From assembly GCA_002049455.2 (NCBI GenBank), contig KV919003.1, positions 58,575-122,574 of the forward strand: a DNA stretch of 64,000 nucleotides, given 5' to 3'. Numbering within the stretch: the first letter of the stretch is position 1; the number at the start of each line of letters is the position of its first letter. A model generated the notes under the pieces. The model was not told the origin of the DNA and did not search any database. It was given only the letters and a program-made list of their open reading frames with translations. The position numbers and the translations under genes were made by a program. Shown one piece after another: positions 34,420 to 45,694 of this stretch. The stretch is from Porphyra umbilicalis. Lineage: Eukaryota > Rhodophyta > Bangiophyceae > Bangiales > Bangiaceae.

Positions 34420-34649
34420 CCCCCCCCCCCTCGGTCGGCGAGCCGGCGGCGACGCGGCAGCCGGCGGCGGCCGCAACGAGGGCGCCCGCGCTGAGGATGC
34501 CCGCGTCCACGTCGGCGGCGGTCAAGAGGAGGGAGCGGCCCGAGCGGGAGTCGACGCCCCCCCGCGCGCGGCGGCGGGGGGGGGGGGGGGGGTTGGCCCC
34601 CGCCACACGCGCCGCCGCCCGCCTCCCCGCCCGCCGAGTCGCTGTCGCT

Positions 34650-34681
<32 letters not shown>

Positions 34682-35360
34682 CGCCGCCAGTGGGGAGGCG
34701 GTCGCCCGCGCCGCGCGCGCGCGCACCCCAGCCGCGACCCCAGCCGCCCGAGTCGACGCCCCGCCACTGCGTCGCCGCACCGCTGCCGGGGCCAGCACCC
34801 GCGGGACCCCCCCCATGGCCATGTCCCCCCCCCCCACCCCCCCCCCCCCCCCCAGCCGTCCCCCACACCCAATCCGACCAGGCCACCCCCTCCCCCCCCC
34901 CCCCCCCCCCCCCCGTCCGCCACATGGTGCCCACAAGGTGGAGGCGCACCTCCACGGCCTCCCCCCCCCCCCCACCGTCGTCACCACCCCCCCCCCACCT
35001 CCATCCCCACCCCCACCCCCCCCCCCCCACGCCCCCCCCCCCTCCCCCCCCCCCTCCCAGCGGGCGCCTCCCCCGCCCGCGCCCCCACCAGCGCCTCCTC
35101 CAACGCGGCGACGCGGCGGCGGAGGCGGGCGGCCTCCCCCTCGGCCGCCGCCGCCGCCGCCACCGCCGCCCGCTCCCGCCCGCCCGCCGCCGCCGCCGCC
35201 GCCGCCGCCGCGTCGCGGTCGGCGGCGGCGCGGCGCGCCGCCGCCGCGCCGCGCGCGGCGGCGGCGCGCCACGCCCCCGCGTCGCGCACCGCCGCCGCGC
35301 GGGCGGCAATGACGGCGAGCGCGGCGCGGGCCGCGTCGGCGCGTTCCGCCGCGGAGGTGG
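34420..35360 (-). CDS. Possible coiled-coil protein, frame broken by homopolymers
   Basis: On the minus strand, 35357 to 35080 encodes a long Ala/Arg helix with heptad spacing (ERADAARAALAVIAARAAAV ... EGEAARLRRRVAALEEALV), followed through several G runs by EAVEVRLHLVGTMWRTGG (about 34960-34900) and SGRSLLLTAADVDAGILSAG (about 34545-34480). These islands have codon-like composition against a background of Gly/Pro strings, and lie in different frames joined only at homopolymers. The N-terminal part may reach 35520 (SRLSSALQWLG). Start, end and continuity are all unsure; no family is recognised. Confidence 0.35.
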
Positions 35361-37629
35361 GGGGGGGGGGGGCGGGGAGCGAAGGGGGGACCCCCACCAC
35401 CCGCCGAGGAGGCCAACGGAAGAGGCGGGCGGGTCCCAGGGGGGGGGGGGGGGGGGGGGGGGGGTGCCGCCCCAGCCACTGCAGCGCGCTGGAGAGGCGG
35501 GAGGGGGGGCGGGGGGGGGGGGGGGGCGCCCCCGCCGCCGCCGACACGCCTTCATGGCGGGCGGCGGGGGGGGGGGGGGGACGGCCGCGTCGCCGGGGTG
35601 CGCGCGCGCCGGCCGGGACGGGCGGGGACGGGGGGGGGGGGGGGGGGGGGGGACGTTGCGCGGCGCGGCGCGGGAGCGGTCGCCACCCCCACCGACGGGC
35701 GGCGGGCGGCGGCGGCGGGGGCGCGCCGCGGCCGCCCGCGCGGCCGTCGCGTCGCGTCGCGTCAAGGGCGGCCGCGCGTCGCGTCGCGTCGCGTCGAGGG
35801 CGGCCGCGTCGCCGCTCGGCACGGCGGCGGGTGGGTGGCGGCCGACGCGGCGGCGCCGTCGGCGGCCGCCACCCGGTCGGCCGCCCCTCGCTCCTCGCGC
35901 CGCCGTTGCGTCGGCGGGGCGCCTCGCCCGACTCTCTCGCCCGCCCGTCCCCCCCGCCACGCGCCTCTTGACCGGCGGCGCCACCCCCACCCACCCACCC
36001 ACCCCATGGACGCGCGTCACTGGCGGCGGCCGGTCGCGTCGCCGGTCGCCGCGCGCCGCGCCGCCCCCCCCCACGCGCCACGGGCGGGCGCATCCGCCCG
36101 CGAAGCGGGGGTGGGGGGGGGGGGGGGGCGGGATGCCCGCCGCGCCCCACCTGCGAGGGCCCCCCCCCCCCCCCCCCGCCCCCTTCACCCCCGCCCCGCC
36201 CACGCCCCCATGGGCCTTGCGCGCGTCGGCCACCGCCGCGGCGGCCGCCCGCCCGCCCGCCCGCCCGCCGCCGCCGCCCGGGGGGTGCCGGCCGGCGCGA
36301 CGCGGCGGGCGGCCGACGCGACGCGGCGGGGCGGGGGGCCGACGCGCGGGGGGGCCCCGCACGCCGCCGCCGCCGCCGCCGCCCGCGGCTCCCCGCGGGT
36401 GCCCGCGGGTGTCGGGGCGGCGCGGCGCCGCGGTCGGCCGCGGCCGCGCACCGGCCGGCGGGGGGGGGTGGCGGGCGGCGTCGGCGGCGGCGGCGGCGCC
36501 CACGGGCGGGCGGCCGGTGGGGGGCACGGCGGCGGCAGCGGTAGAGGCGGCGGGTGCGGCGGCCGGGGCGGCCGGTGAGGGGGGGGGGGGGGGGGGGTGC
36601 CGGCGCGGCGGCGGCGGCTGGGGAGGTGCCCACGGGGGCGGGGGTGTGTCGCGTGCGCCGCGCGGGCGGCGGGGACCGCCGCCGCCGTCGCGCGCGTCTC
36701 GCCGCGGCGCGCGGCGGTGGGACGCGCGGCGGTGGGCAGCGCCGGGGGCTGACGGTGCCGACGGGCGGATCCAGGCGGCTGCCGGCAGCCTCGACGGCAT
36801 GCCGTCGAGGGCTGTCTGTAGAGGGACACGTGTGTGTGGATGGAACCGGCTGCCGGGGCGGTCGAGTTGGGAAGCCCCCCATGGTGGAGGGGACCCGGAA
36901 GCGTAGCGGTCGTTGGTCCAACGCGCTGCGCCTGGGCCCGCTCCCTGGCCCGGCCGCTCTGCCGTGGCCGCGACGCCGCACCGGCCGCTGACCGTGGGCG
37001 CGGCCACACGGGGACGACCTCGCTGGTCGACGCGCGCCACCCGCTGCCGCCAGTGTTCCGTGGCCACCCCCCCTCCCAGGCCGGCGGCACGGGAACCTCC
37101 CCACCGTTGCGGTGGGCTGCGTGACGTCGCCCCCGTCGCTGGCGCCCGACGTCCCCGCCGCCTCGGCCGACAGCCCCTCCGCCGTGGCCCTGGCGACCGT
37201 GGCGACCGGCCCGACGCTCCGCGCCGTGCCCGTTCCGCTATCGGGCGCGCCGCTCTGCCGGTGGACGCTAGGAGAGCCACGTCAGCGGCCGAGACGGGAA
37301 CAGCAGCCGGTTTGGTTTTTTTGGGGGGGGAGTGCGCGGTGGCGGGGCGGGACGGCCACGCCGCCGCGTCGGCGGTCGGCGGTGGTGCGGCCGCGGCTGA
37401 CGGTGGCCGTGGCGGCGACGGCAGCGGACGGGGCGCGGGTATCACGGGCCCCGCGGTGGGCGGGCCCTCCTGGGACATTAGAGCGGCTCGGCCGTGTTTT
37501 TCCCAACGGGCAGTGCCGGCTGGCGGCTCGGCGATGGAGGGCCGAGGGCGGGCGGCTGCCCCGCGGACGTCGATCTGTCCGGGGGAACGGCGGTCTACGT
37601 GTCATCCATATTCTTACGCACAGGGCGAG
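35361..37629. other. Homopolymer-rich stretch, no gene recognised
   Basis: G26 at 35439-35464 and several other G/C runs over 12 bases. Frames of up to 1,153 codons exist on the minus strand but consist of Gly/Arg/Pro/Ala runs. 36650-37600 is less repetitive but shows no motif. Confidence 0.4.
36789..36810. repeat. 22-bp perfect palindrome
   Basis: CCTCGACGGCATGCCGTCGA plus GG reads the same on both strands. No gene start is recognised beside it. Confidence 0.85.
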
Positions 37630-37904
37630 GCAATTGCTAGGGGTGGGCAATCGGTTGGCTGGGCTAAATCGATAAATTGGGCTTCAGTCACAACCGATGA
37701 TCGATTTCAAATCGATTTTTTCACCTGCCGCCAGCGAGGCTTGCACGCAGCGGAAAACAGGTGGATGGAGGTGACTCTGCAGGCACTTGTCTTTGACTGT
37801 TGCTCTCGTAGTTATCGACGGTACGCGTAATCGTCCACCCATTCGTGCATGTCCAGCAACACCCTCGCGCTGGTCCCGGTCGTTCCTTTCTTCGGGTCCC
37901 CAGC

Positions 37905-38030
37905 ACCCTGCCTTGCTCTTCTGAGTCACCCCCGCTCCCCGCCTTGCTCTTCGGCGCCTCCCCCGCTCCCAGCCTTGCCTCTCGGCGCCTCCCCCGCACC
38001 CCCCCGTCGCTTCTCGGCGCCTCCCTCTGG
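37905..38030. repeat. ~33-bp minisatellite, about four units
   Basis: Core CTCTTCGGCGCCTCCCCCGC with variants, starting near 37912, 37945, 37978 and 38005. Confidence 0.65.
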
Positions 38031-38076
38031 CGTGCACCATTGGCGTTCAACCGCGTTAGGTCCGAGAGCGTGCTTA

Positions 38077-38086
38077 TCTATATAAG
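38077..38086 (+). promoter_or_regulatory. TATA box candidate
   Basis: TCTATATAAG sits in a GC-rich setting about 1.08 kb upstream of the Harbinger-type ORF on the same strand. The distance implies a long 5' leader or an unseen exon. Confidence 0.35.
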
Positions 38087-39161
38087 AGCACTACCAACAA
38101 CGTTCCGTTCCGCAAATATTCGCGCCACGTGGCGAAACGTGTCTAACGTGGCACCGTATGCGGAAAACCGTGCCACCAGCAACGTCATGTATGCAGAAAT
38201 GACCACATACGCCGATCTGCGAATTTAGAATCGCCACATAAGTCCAACCGGATATCGTCTGGGGGGGTTCGGAAGCATTCGGTAATCACGGCGGACCTTC
38301 CGCATAGAAGGCCGATTTGGAGAAGGTCGAGCCCGATTCGCGACTGTTCCGAACCCATCCGACCCGTTTCAGACGAATCTGAGTGCTGTCGTGTGCTTGA
38401 GAACGCCACTCAACGATCGCGATCGTGACCACGTGTGGCGTCTTGGATCGGACGGCCGGATTTGGTACCGGGCCGTGAGCTGGCCCGTGCCTAACGCGTC
38501 ACCGTGCACTGGCGACATCGGTCCAGCATTCGAAGCGTAGGGCCGTCTGACAGATCCTCTCGAGAGCTTGACAGCGACTCGTCCGAGGCATGCAATGAGG
38601 CGTGGACGTACAGGTTGGTGTGACCGCCACACAACAGGAGCTGACTAGTTCTTACAAATCGCGCAGCACGGTCCCGTGCGGGCCGGTGGGGCTCCGTCAG
38701 AGGAACTGCAGCCGCACCTTGCCAGCGTATCAGTTTTCCAGTGGACGCCCCGACGGCCCATGAGTGGCTGGCCGAGATCCCCGGCTCGACGTGCGAGGAC
38801 CATCTTCCTGTGGAGGGGCCTGACGCTAGCTGCACCCCTCAGCCGTCCCGATTATCAGTGAAAGCGATGCATTGATGGCATAGCCTCTCTGAGGGGGTCC
38901 GTTGGGCAGGGAGAGGCAGGGCACGGGTGGACCGAGCACCCTCAGGCGACGAGATTCAGGGCGGGCAGGCGGCGGCCACGTCAGCGCGGCCGAACGCGTC
39001 AGCGCAGGTACTGATAGCCGTGGGCGGACGGGCGGTGCCTGCGCGGGGGGGACCGCACTGCACTGCACGTTCCGACCTGGGGCGCATGCGTTCCCACCAC
39101 CGTCGTGGGCACGTCTTCTTCCCCCTGTGTATCTTCCTGGCCATCTCGTTGCCGGTGCTCG

Positions 39162-40394
39162 ATGGACCGCGAGGCGGCTGATGACGAGCTCGACCTGGCT
39201 GTTTTGCTCGGGGCTCGAGCGCAGCTCAACGTCCGCCGCGCCCTGCTGGCCGTACGTCACGGCCGCGTGCGCAAGCGCGCAGGAGGCTCCCGCCCAGGTC
39301 GCCGCCCTAATCGGCCGCGAGATTTCGACCTCGGTGCGCGCGCTATTATGCGCGACTACTTTGGGGTGGATGGGCAGCCGCCAGTGTACGGCGAGGACGC
39401 CTTCGAGGAGCGGTTTCGCATGCCGCGTCCGGTGTTCAACCGGCTGTTCCGTGCGATTCATGACCAGCCCGGCTGGAGGCGTAGTGTCAACGCCACTGGA
39501 CGGCCGCAGGCCCACGCTATCCAGAAGGTGTCTGCCGCATTGCGCGTGCTGGGCTATGGCGAGCCATTCGACCGGTCGGACGAGTATGTGCGCCTTTCCC
39601 GCTCCTCCATCGACGTCTACACGCGCCGTTTGACGCATTTCATCATCGACAAGTGGGAGTCAACCTACCTGCGACGCCCTACAGACGAGGAGCTCGAGCA
39701 CATCCTACGACGCAACGCTGCCCGAGGTCTTCCGGGCTGCATCGGCTCCATTGACTGCACGCACTGGACGTGGGCAAGATGCGCCAAGGCCCTGGCCGGG
39801 CAGTACAAGGACCGCAATGGAAAGGTCTCTGTCGTGATTGAGACAGTTTGCGACGAGGACCTGTACATTTGGCACTTGTTTGTGGGATGCCCGGGGGCGT
39901 ACAACGACAAGAACGTCCTTGCCGCCTCGCCGCTGATGCTGGACATCAACGATGGGGTTTGGCCGCCAAGGACGTACAAGTACACCCTCAACGGCCGAAC
40001 GCGTCGACTGCTTTTCTACGCGGCCGATGCCGGGTACCCGAGGTACGCTATTTTTGCTTTGCCGCACGCCAAGCCCGACACTCCCAAGCGGCTGGTCTAC
40101 AATCGCCTTCAAGAGGCTGTTCGCAAGGATGCAGAGCGTCTGTATGCCGTGCTATGGTCACGTTGGTTCACTACCAAGTACCCGGCGCGATACATGTCTC
40201 TTCCACGCTTGATCAACACCGCAAAAGCAGTGGCCATCCTCCATAACATGGCCATAGAGCATCGCCACAGCCTTGCGGCGACGAGGACATGGGGATGGTG
40301 CGTGGGGGGGCTCTCCTGCCGTGTAGGTCGGGGGTGGGTGCGGTATGCGGTGAGCAGGGGGGCGCGAGAAAGCGCACGCCGAGTCGTGCGGTAA
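39162..40394 (+). CDS. PIF/Harbinger-type (DDE) transposase
   Basis: The first in-frame ATG is 39162 (MDREAADDELDLAV). The protein is 410 residues. Blocks in order: FDLGARAIMRDYFG, FEERFRMPRPVFNRLFRAI (the N-terminal signature of the plant-transposon/Harbinger family), a helical DNA-binding stretch (SRSSIDVYTRRLTHFIIDKW), GLPGCIGSIDCTHWTWARC with the first catalytic aspartate, FVGCPGAYNDKNVL with the second, and KDAERLYAVLWSRW with the glutamate. It ends after TAKAVAILHNMAIEH, as the family does, plus a short GC-driven tail. The frame is intact and all three acidic residues are kept. It lies wholly inside the hAT-type element; its own TIRs and 3-bp duplication were not found. Confidence 0.92.
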   Translation: MDREAADDELDLAVLLGARAQLNVRRALLAVRHGRVRKRAGGSRPGRRPNRPRDFDLGARAIMRDYFGVDGQPPVYGEDAFEERFRMPRPVFNRLFRAIHDQPGWRRSVNATGRPQAHAIQKVSAALRVLGYGEPFDRSDEYVRLSRSSIDVYTRRLTHFIIDKWESTYLRRPTDEELEHILRRNAARGLPGCIGSIDCTHWTWARCAKALAGQYKDRNGKVSVVIETVCDEDLYIWHLFVGCPGAYNDKNVLAASPLMLDINDGVWPPRTYKYTLNGRTRRLLFYAADAGYPRYAIFALPHAKPDTPKRLVYNRLQEAVRKDAERLYAVLWSRWFTTKYPARYMSLPRLINTAKAVAILHNMAIEHRHSLAATRTWGWCVGGLSCRVGRGWVRYAVSRGARESARRVVR

Positions 40395-42021
40395 GCAGGA
40401 TCCGCTGGTGCCGTGAGACGGGTGCGCAGCCCACGTTACATGCACTTGCTCAATAAATGGCTACGGTCGCGTCCACTCAGGAGACTTCCATCCCCTCACC
40501 CGTTACCCTGCCTCGTGCTGCCTTCTTTTCACTGCACGGCCAGCGCCGTGTCAGCGCTCGCCCATGGAAGCGACGCGCCACAGACAGGGGGTCTGGCCGC
40601 AGTGCGCCTCGCTCCTCACGACCCGGACAGCGTCAGGGCGAGCTACGCAGCCATCCTGGTCTCATTCGCTTCCAGCCCCTTCCCTGTCAGGCGATTTGTT
40701 TTCTTCCACACCTAAATAGCATGACTGGCGCCTGCCTCCAGGCCACGTGCGTCTAATGCAGGCCCTCTGACGGCTTTCGATCCGCCAACGCATGCCCTTT
40801 GACGGCTTTCGCTCCGCGCGGGGACCCTCCTCCAATCCACGGCCTTCAAGGCTTCCAACATTTAAACTGTCTGCTACCCAGTGTAAACCGTATGCTTAGT
40901 AGGCCTTTCCCACCCCACCGTCAATTGCGTCACACGTGCGGAGCCTTCGTTGGATTCTCTTCTATATATGGCGAGGCTCGTGAGGCACGTCTCCAGTGCG
41001 CCCGCAACGTATCACTGGTGGCCGTGCGCTGCGGCTCACGCAACGCTCCAGGGCAGCCCAGCATTGTGCTCGGTGCTGGCACCTCGTCAATCGGGTCGGG
41101 CGGCTGGCTCGTTAGAATCCAGTCGACAGGATCGCACTCGCCAAACGCGCACGACGTGCTTTGAAAAACGCTTGCATGACACAGATCAAAGAGATTTTTA
41201 TCCCGGTAGGTTCCGTGATGTTCGAGTCTGATTGGCTCCTCCCAACTCGTCCCGAGCGCTGAAACGCTGCCCTGATATCTCGTCAACGTCGCCACGCTCT
41301 GCGGCCCTCTGCAGCGCGCCTCCTCCGTCCATCCTTCAGGTTGTGCTCTGCGACTTCCAAGCGTCGGAGCGACCGCGGTTGCCGCCACCCCAGTGGAAGT
41401 GAACGCCACAGGCCCCTGCGTTCGCACTGGGCAGGGACAGACGTCACGGCTGTGGACCTGTTTCCAACTGTAATCACCTCGGCTGTGGGGCCGCCGACAC
41501 CGTCATCGGTGCTGCACGTGCCCGGCCGTGAGTGGCGTTCCAAGTCGTGGTGCACCGCTCCGGCCAAGCTTCGCCCTGCTCCTGGCAACGTAGTCCGTGC
41601 CAGCGCTTCCGCGATCAAATCAGGTCGAACGTGTCACCGTTCTGAGCACTGCGCTGCACAGGATATGTCCTGAGACACGTGGTGATCATGAACCTGGCAC
41701 CTATTCGCTTGACGATCGCCTCCATGACCGCAAAATTAGGCCAGATTCTGTTCCCAATAGGCTTCGTGTCACATTTTTTGGCAACGATCGGGCTACGATC
41801 GCCCAGGCACACAGCTGCGATTGCTCATCGACACGCGGCGTGCGGGGCAGAGTCAACTGGGACGTCTGGGACGGTTGAGTTCGGAATGCCACAACCATCA
41901 ACACGCGCTCTCATTTCCGCATATAGAAATAATGTAGCCTACCCGTTTTTAGACAAGTACCTGGTCTCTGTCAGGATGAGTTCGGAAAGGCTCGACGCCA
42001 GTTCGACACCCAATCAAACAA

Positions 42022-42318
42022 CTACACGTTTGCATACGTGGCGCTCTTAAATAGTTCGGAAGCGGCTCGATGCGGACGTTGTTGGCGTTGCTCTAACACG
42101 ACCATCACTCCCCGTGGGTCCTTGTACTCGATGCCGAAGTACGCATAGACAGAACTCCTCTTCTTCGCCATAGGCACTGGCCCCCACCGGAAACCGTCGC
42201 CCGACCGCCAGTCTGATTCTTGTGCATGGGAAAGGCCGCCAGCGCACTGGGCAGAGGGGCCAGCGCTGGGCACTGTGGCGGCCTGGCTCGACTCGGGCGG
42301 CACAGACAGCGTCGACAT
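42022..42318 (-). CDS. Short frame, possible first exon of the hAT transposase
   Basis: An ATG-started frame of 98 codons contains MAKKRSSVYAYFGIEYKDPR, which resembles the opening of a BED zinc finger in hAT proteins (basic stretch, then VWxYF). A GT follows soon after (within CGGGGAGTGATGG). No cysteine or histidine ligands follow in frame, and no further hAT blocks were found inside the element, so this is at best a remnant. Confidence 0.3.
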   Translation of the reverse strand: MSTLSVPPESSQAATVPSAGPSAQCAGGLSHAQESDWRSGDGFRWGPVPMAKKRSSVYAYFGIEYKDPRGVMVVLEQRQQRPHRAASELFKSATYANV

Positions 42319-42793
42319 GGTCAGGGGTGTTGGACGTCAGGCATGAACCCGTGATGCGCTTCAAGAAAGTCGTGGGGTAGTGGAGGGAACCGCAGTCGGT
42401 GACGAGAGCCTGTGTACGGACGGTGTAGGGGTTCGAAGACAAGCTGTCAACGCTGCACCCAGACTTCAGTGCCCGATGGAACCATCCCACAGCATTCTGG
42501 CCGCATCGCGTTACGTATCCTCGCACGAATGAGCGAGAGCAACCAGCGGTTGCCAAGCGTCAGCTCGGCGAGCCACCAGCTCTGAAGTGACCGATGACGG
42601 CTAAGTCTGGTGGTCTGAGTCCGAAGTGGTGTCAATTATGTGCTCCGGTAATATTTATGCTCATATTTATTTGAAAATCGGTTGCCCCGATTTCTCGACT
42701 CCCAAATCGATATTCTGTCGATCTTTTTTTTCGGCCCGATTAATCGATTTATACCCGATTCCAATTAATCACTTGCCCATCCCTAGCAATTGC

Positions 42794-43869
42794 CACTGAA
42801 ATCCGACCTGCTGTCAAACCCAACGACTGGGGTCGGCAAGGGTACTTGTAGCCCCCACTGTTTTTCGGATGCCGAGAGGAACTTTAAACAACTCTGCCGC
42901 ATTGGCAAATGGCAGACTGATGAAGTGTGTACAGTACAGCTGGATCCGGCCCCCCAAAAGAGAGCCCCTCAGCATCCAATAGAGTTGCAGGGATCTGCTC
43001 TGGTCCACTGAGCGCGCACCTCGTTTGAGCCTCGCCGCCTCTGGTGGCAGCACGTATCTCCCGCCCAAAAAATCTCATCTCTGTCCAACCAGCGTCACGG
43101 AAACGCCCCAAGGGGCCCCGCGCGACGCTTCGATAAATCTCTTGATCACCCAACAGGGGGGTCTGGGCGTCCACCAACAGGCAGTGGGTCTCACCCTCGG
43201 GGCGAATTCAGGGGGCCTTTGGGGGCCGGTCGCCCCGCTCACACACACCCCGCCTCGGGCCCGATGTGCTCCGGAGGTGCACCGCCGCACCGGCAGATTC
43301 TGATCAGCCCCCGCCTAGGATATCCATACCAGCCGTGCGGGGGCCACTCAAACGCCCGGTGAGCGGGGGGAGGCTTCGCCCACGGGTGCGTTTGCAAGGG
43401 CAACAGCCCAGACGTCTCTCTGTCGGGGCGCCTCGACCGCCCGCGTTGTCGGCGGGGGGGTCGGGGACGGCCGCGGCGCGGGCGGGGTGGCCAGCTGGGC
43501 GGCAGCCACCGCGGGGGCGCTGCCGCGGAGCGGCACCGCCACCACGCGCCGTTTGGCCGAGGGCTGTGTCTGCGCGGGAGGTGCCGCGCGCGGCCCCCCG
43601 CGCGCTCGCTGGGCGCCGCGCGCGGGGGGGGGTCGGCGGCGCCCGAGCGCGGCCGTGGCGCCGGGGGCCGCGCCGCTGGGAGGCCCCACTGCGGGGGCGG
43701 TAGCCACCCCCCGCCGCCCCGTCGCAAAAGGCACATAAGCGGCCGCGCCTGCGCGGCGGGGCGTGCCGCAGCGGGCCACCAGCCTCACCCTCGTCTCCCT
43801 CTCGTCGCCCCATCGGCTGACCACCTCGCTCTCCCCCCCGCCGCCCGTGCCTACCGCTCGTCGTCGCCG
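42794..43869. other. No gene recognised
   Basis: Flank of the hAT-type element, then the GC-rich 5' region of the signal peptidase gene. Possible transit-peptide-like frames begin at 43763 and 43870. Confidence 0.4.
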
Positions 43870-45494
43870 TTGCAGCTGCCAAAGCCGGCGGCGCCGCGCC
43901 ATTCAAGGCCGCCCCCGTTGCGTTTGCCGGCCCGCCCGCCCGCCCCGCCCTCGCTCGCTCGGTGCGTGTCCCCCCGTCGGCTGCGCCGACGTGCGTGGCG
44001 GCCGCCCCGGCCGGGTGCGTGGCCCCATGGGCGCCCCCACGCCCGCCTTTTGCGCGCCCGCGGCGCTGCCGCTGCGGCGCCCCGCGCGCGGGGCGGCGCC
44101 CCCCCCCCCCGGCGGCCGCCCCCCGCCAGCGGCGCCCCCCCCCCCCCCACCGCCACGCTGGCGGGCCCCCGCGGGGGGCGCCCCCCCCGCGGTCGGGGAG
44201 AGGGGCTCCCCCCCCCCCCCCTCCCCCCCCCCCGGGAGCCGATTGGCGCGCAGCTGCGGGAGCTCGCCACCTCCCCCACCTTTGCCGCCGGCCGCGCGGC
44301 GCTGCTCGCGTGTACGCTCCTCTCCCTCTCCCGCTGCTACCTCGCCGAGCCGCGGGTCATCCCGTCGGAATCCATGGCGCCGACGCTCGCCGTCGGGGAC
44401 ACCCTCCTCATTGCCAAGACGGCGCCCGTGCACCGGGGGGATATCGTCACCTTTTGGCCGCCGCCCCTCGCGGCGGTCGGGCGCCCCCCCCGCGCCGACG
44501 CGGGCGGGGCGGCGGCGGCGGCGGCGGCGGCGGCGCGCGGCGGCGCCGTTGCAGACGTGTGGATTAAGCGGGTTGTGGCGGTGGCGGGGGACGAGGTGCA
44601 CGTGGCGGGGGGGGTCCTCTACGTGAATGGCGCGCCCGTGGACGGGCGGTGTGACGGCGCGTATGCCGAGTGGGCGGGGGGGTCGTGCCCCCGGGGGAGC
44701 TCGCCGTCCTCGGGGACAACCGCGGCAACTCGAATGATAGCCACTGCTGGGGGTGGGTCGCGCGTGACCGCGTCGCGGGCGTCGCCGTCGGGCGCTTTTG
44801 GCCGCTCTCGCGGGTGGGGGGTTGTGAGGCCCCGCGCGCGCGCGCGCGCGCCGCCGCCGACGCGGCGGCCGCCGTACCCATCGGCGGGGGTGGGCGCGCA
44901 GGGGCGTCGCCCCCCGCCGTCGCGCTGCCGTGCAGAGGAGCGGCGCTGCGGCGCGCGCGCGGCGCGGCGCGCGCCACGCCGAGGCGCCGCGGCGGCGCGG
45001 CGGCGAGACGCTGCTGCCGCACGCGGCCGAGCGCGCCGGCCGCCATCGAGGGCGCCCCCCCTTTCCGTCCCATCCCACGCCCTTCCAACCCGTGCTTCCA
45101 ACGAGCCACCGCCGGCGGCCGTGGGTGGGGGTGCCGCCGCCGCCGCCCGACCGCCGCGACTACCCGCCCTTCCCTGGGATTCTTTTTTTTTTGGACGACA
45201 GGCGGTTCCGCCTCGTCGGGATGGCCCGCCCAGGTGGGCGCGAGCCGGCTGGGACGGTGTTCCCGCCCCCCCTTCCAACTCCTCCCCCATTCCCTATCCC
45301 TGTCGGGCAACAAGAGTAAACGGGTTGCCAACAGGGCGCCTCCCGTCAACGTTGAACATTGCCGCGGGACGGTGCGCCACGGCGCGGTTAGCAAAGTTGC
45401 CACGCGCCATCCCCCCAAAAAAGTCGGCTGCCTCGACGGTCCCCGCTCTACACTCGCGGGCAGCCTGCACCGCCCGCCCGTCCGCCCTAGCTAG
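43870..45494 (+). CDS. Type I signal peptidase, plastid/thylakoid type
   Basis: The core begins ATSPTFAAGRAALLACTLLS (a membrane segment), then EPRVIPSESMAPTL with the catalytic serine at codon 44371, GDTLLIAK, DIVTFWPP, and VWIKRVVAVAGDEV with the catalytic lysine at 44566: the Ser/Lys dyad of S26 peptidases. Box E follows in another frame: LAVLGDNRGNSNDSHCWGW, then VGRFWPLSR. The two frames meet at a run of seven G (44676-44682), as if one base were missing. An Ala-rich insert (AAAAAAAAARGG) splits the lysine region, and the N-terminus is Arg/Pro/Ala-rich like a plastid transit peptide. A second possible start, MGAPTPAFCAPAA at 44027, lies in another frame. The C-terminal extension beyond about 44820 is probably not native. 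Confidence 0.85.
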
Positions 45495-45694
45495 CAGCGG
45501 CGGCGAGCCGCACCAGCCACGCCGCCCGCCGCCGTTTTGATTGCACGGCCGCGCGCGCCCGCGCGGCGTCTGCCACCCCCCCCCCCCCCCCCACGCCCAT
45601 CAAAAAAAAGGGCGGCGCCGCCCGCACTGCGCGCGCGACCCACCCACACGCCACCACCCCCCCCCCCCCCCCCCCCCCCCCCCCGCCCCCCCCC

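Larger units (their letters stand above)
37638..42785. mobile_element. 5.1-kb hAT-type element with a foreign transposase inside
   Basis: The ends are TAGGGGTGGGCAA (37638-37650) and its near inverse TTGCCCATCCCTA (42773-42785); similarity continues inward with AAATCGAT-[AT]AAT and GGGC words. GCAATTGC lies on both outer sides (37630-37637, 42786-42793), a perfect 8-bp target duplication, the hAT hallmark. The main ORF inside is a plus-strand PIF/Harbinger-type transposase, not hAT. A small minus-strand frame near the right end may be a leftover of the hAT N-terminus. Confidence 0.92.

Noticed and set aside
34017-37478. Open frame of 1,153 codons on the minus strand
   Set aside because: It is long only because GC-rich sequence has few stop codons; the translation is Gly/Arg/Pro/Ala runs, and competing frames of similar length exist on both strands.
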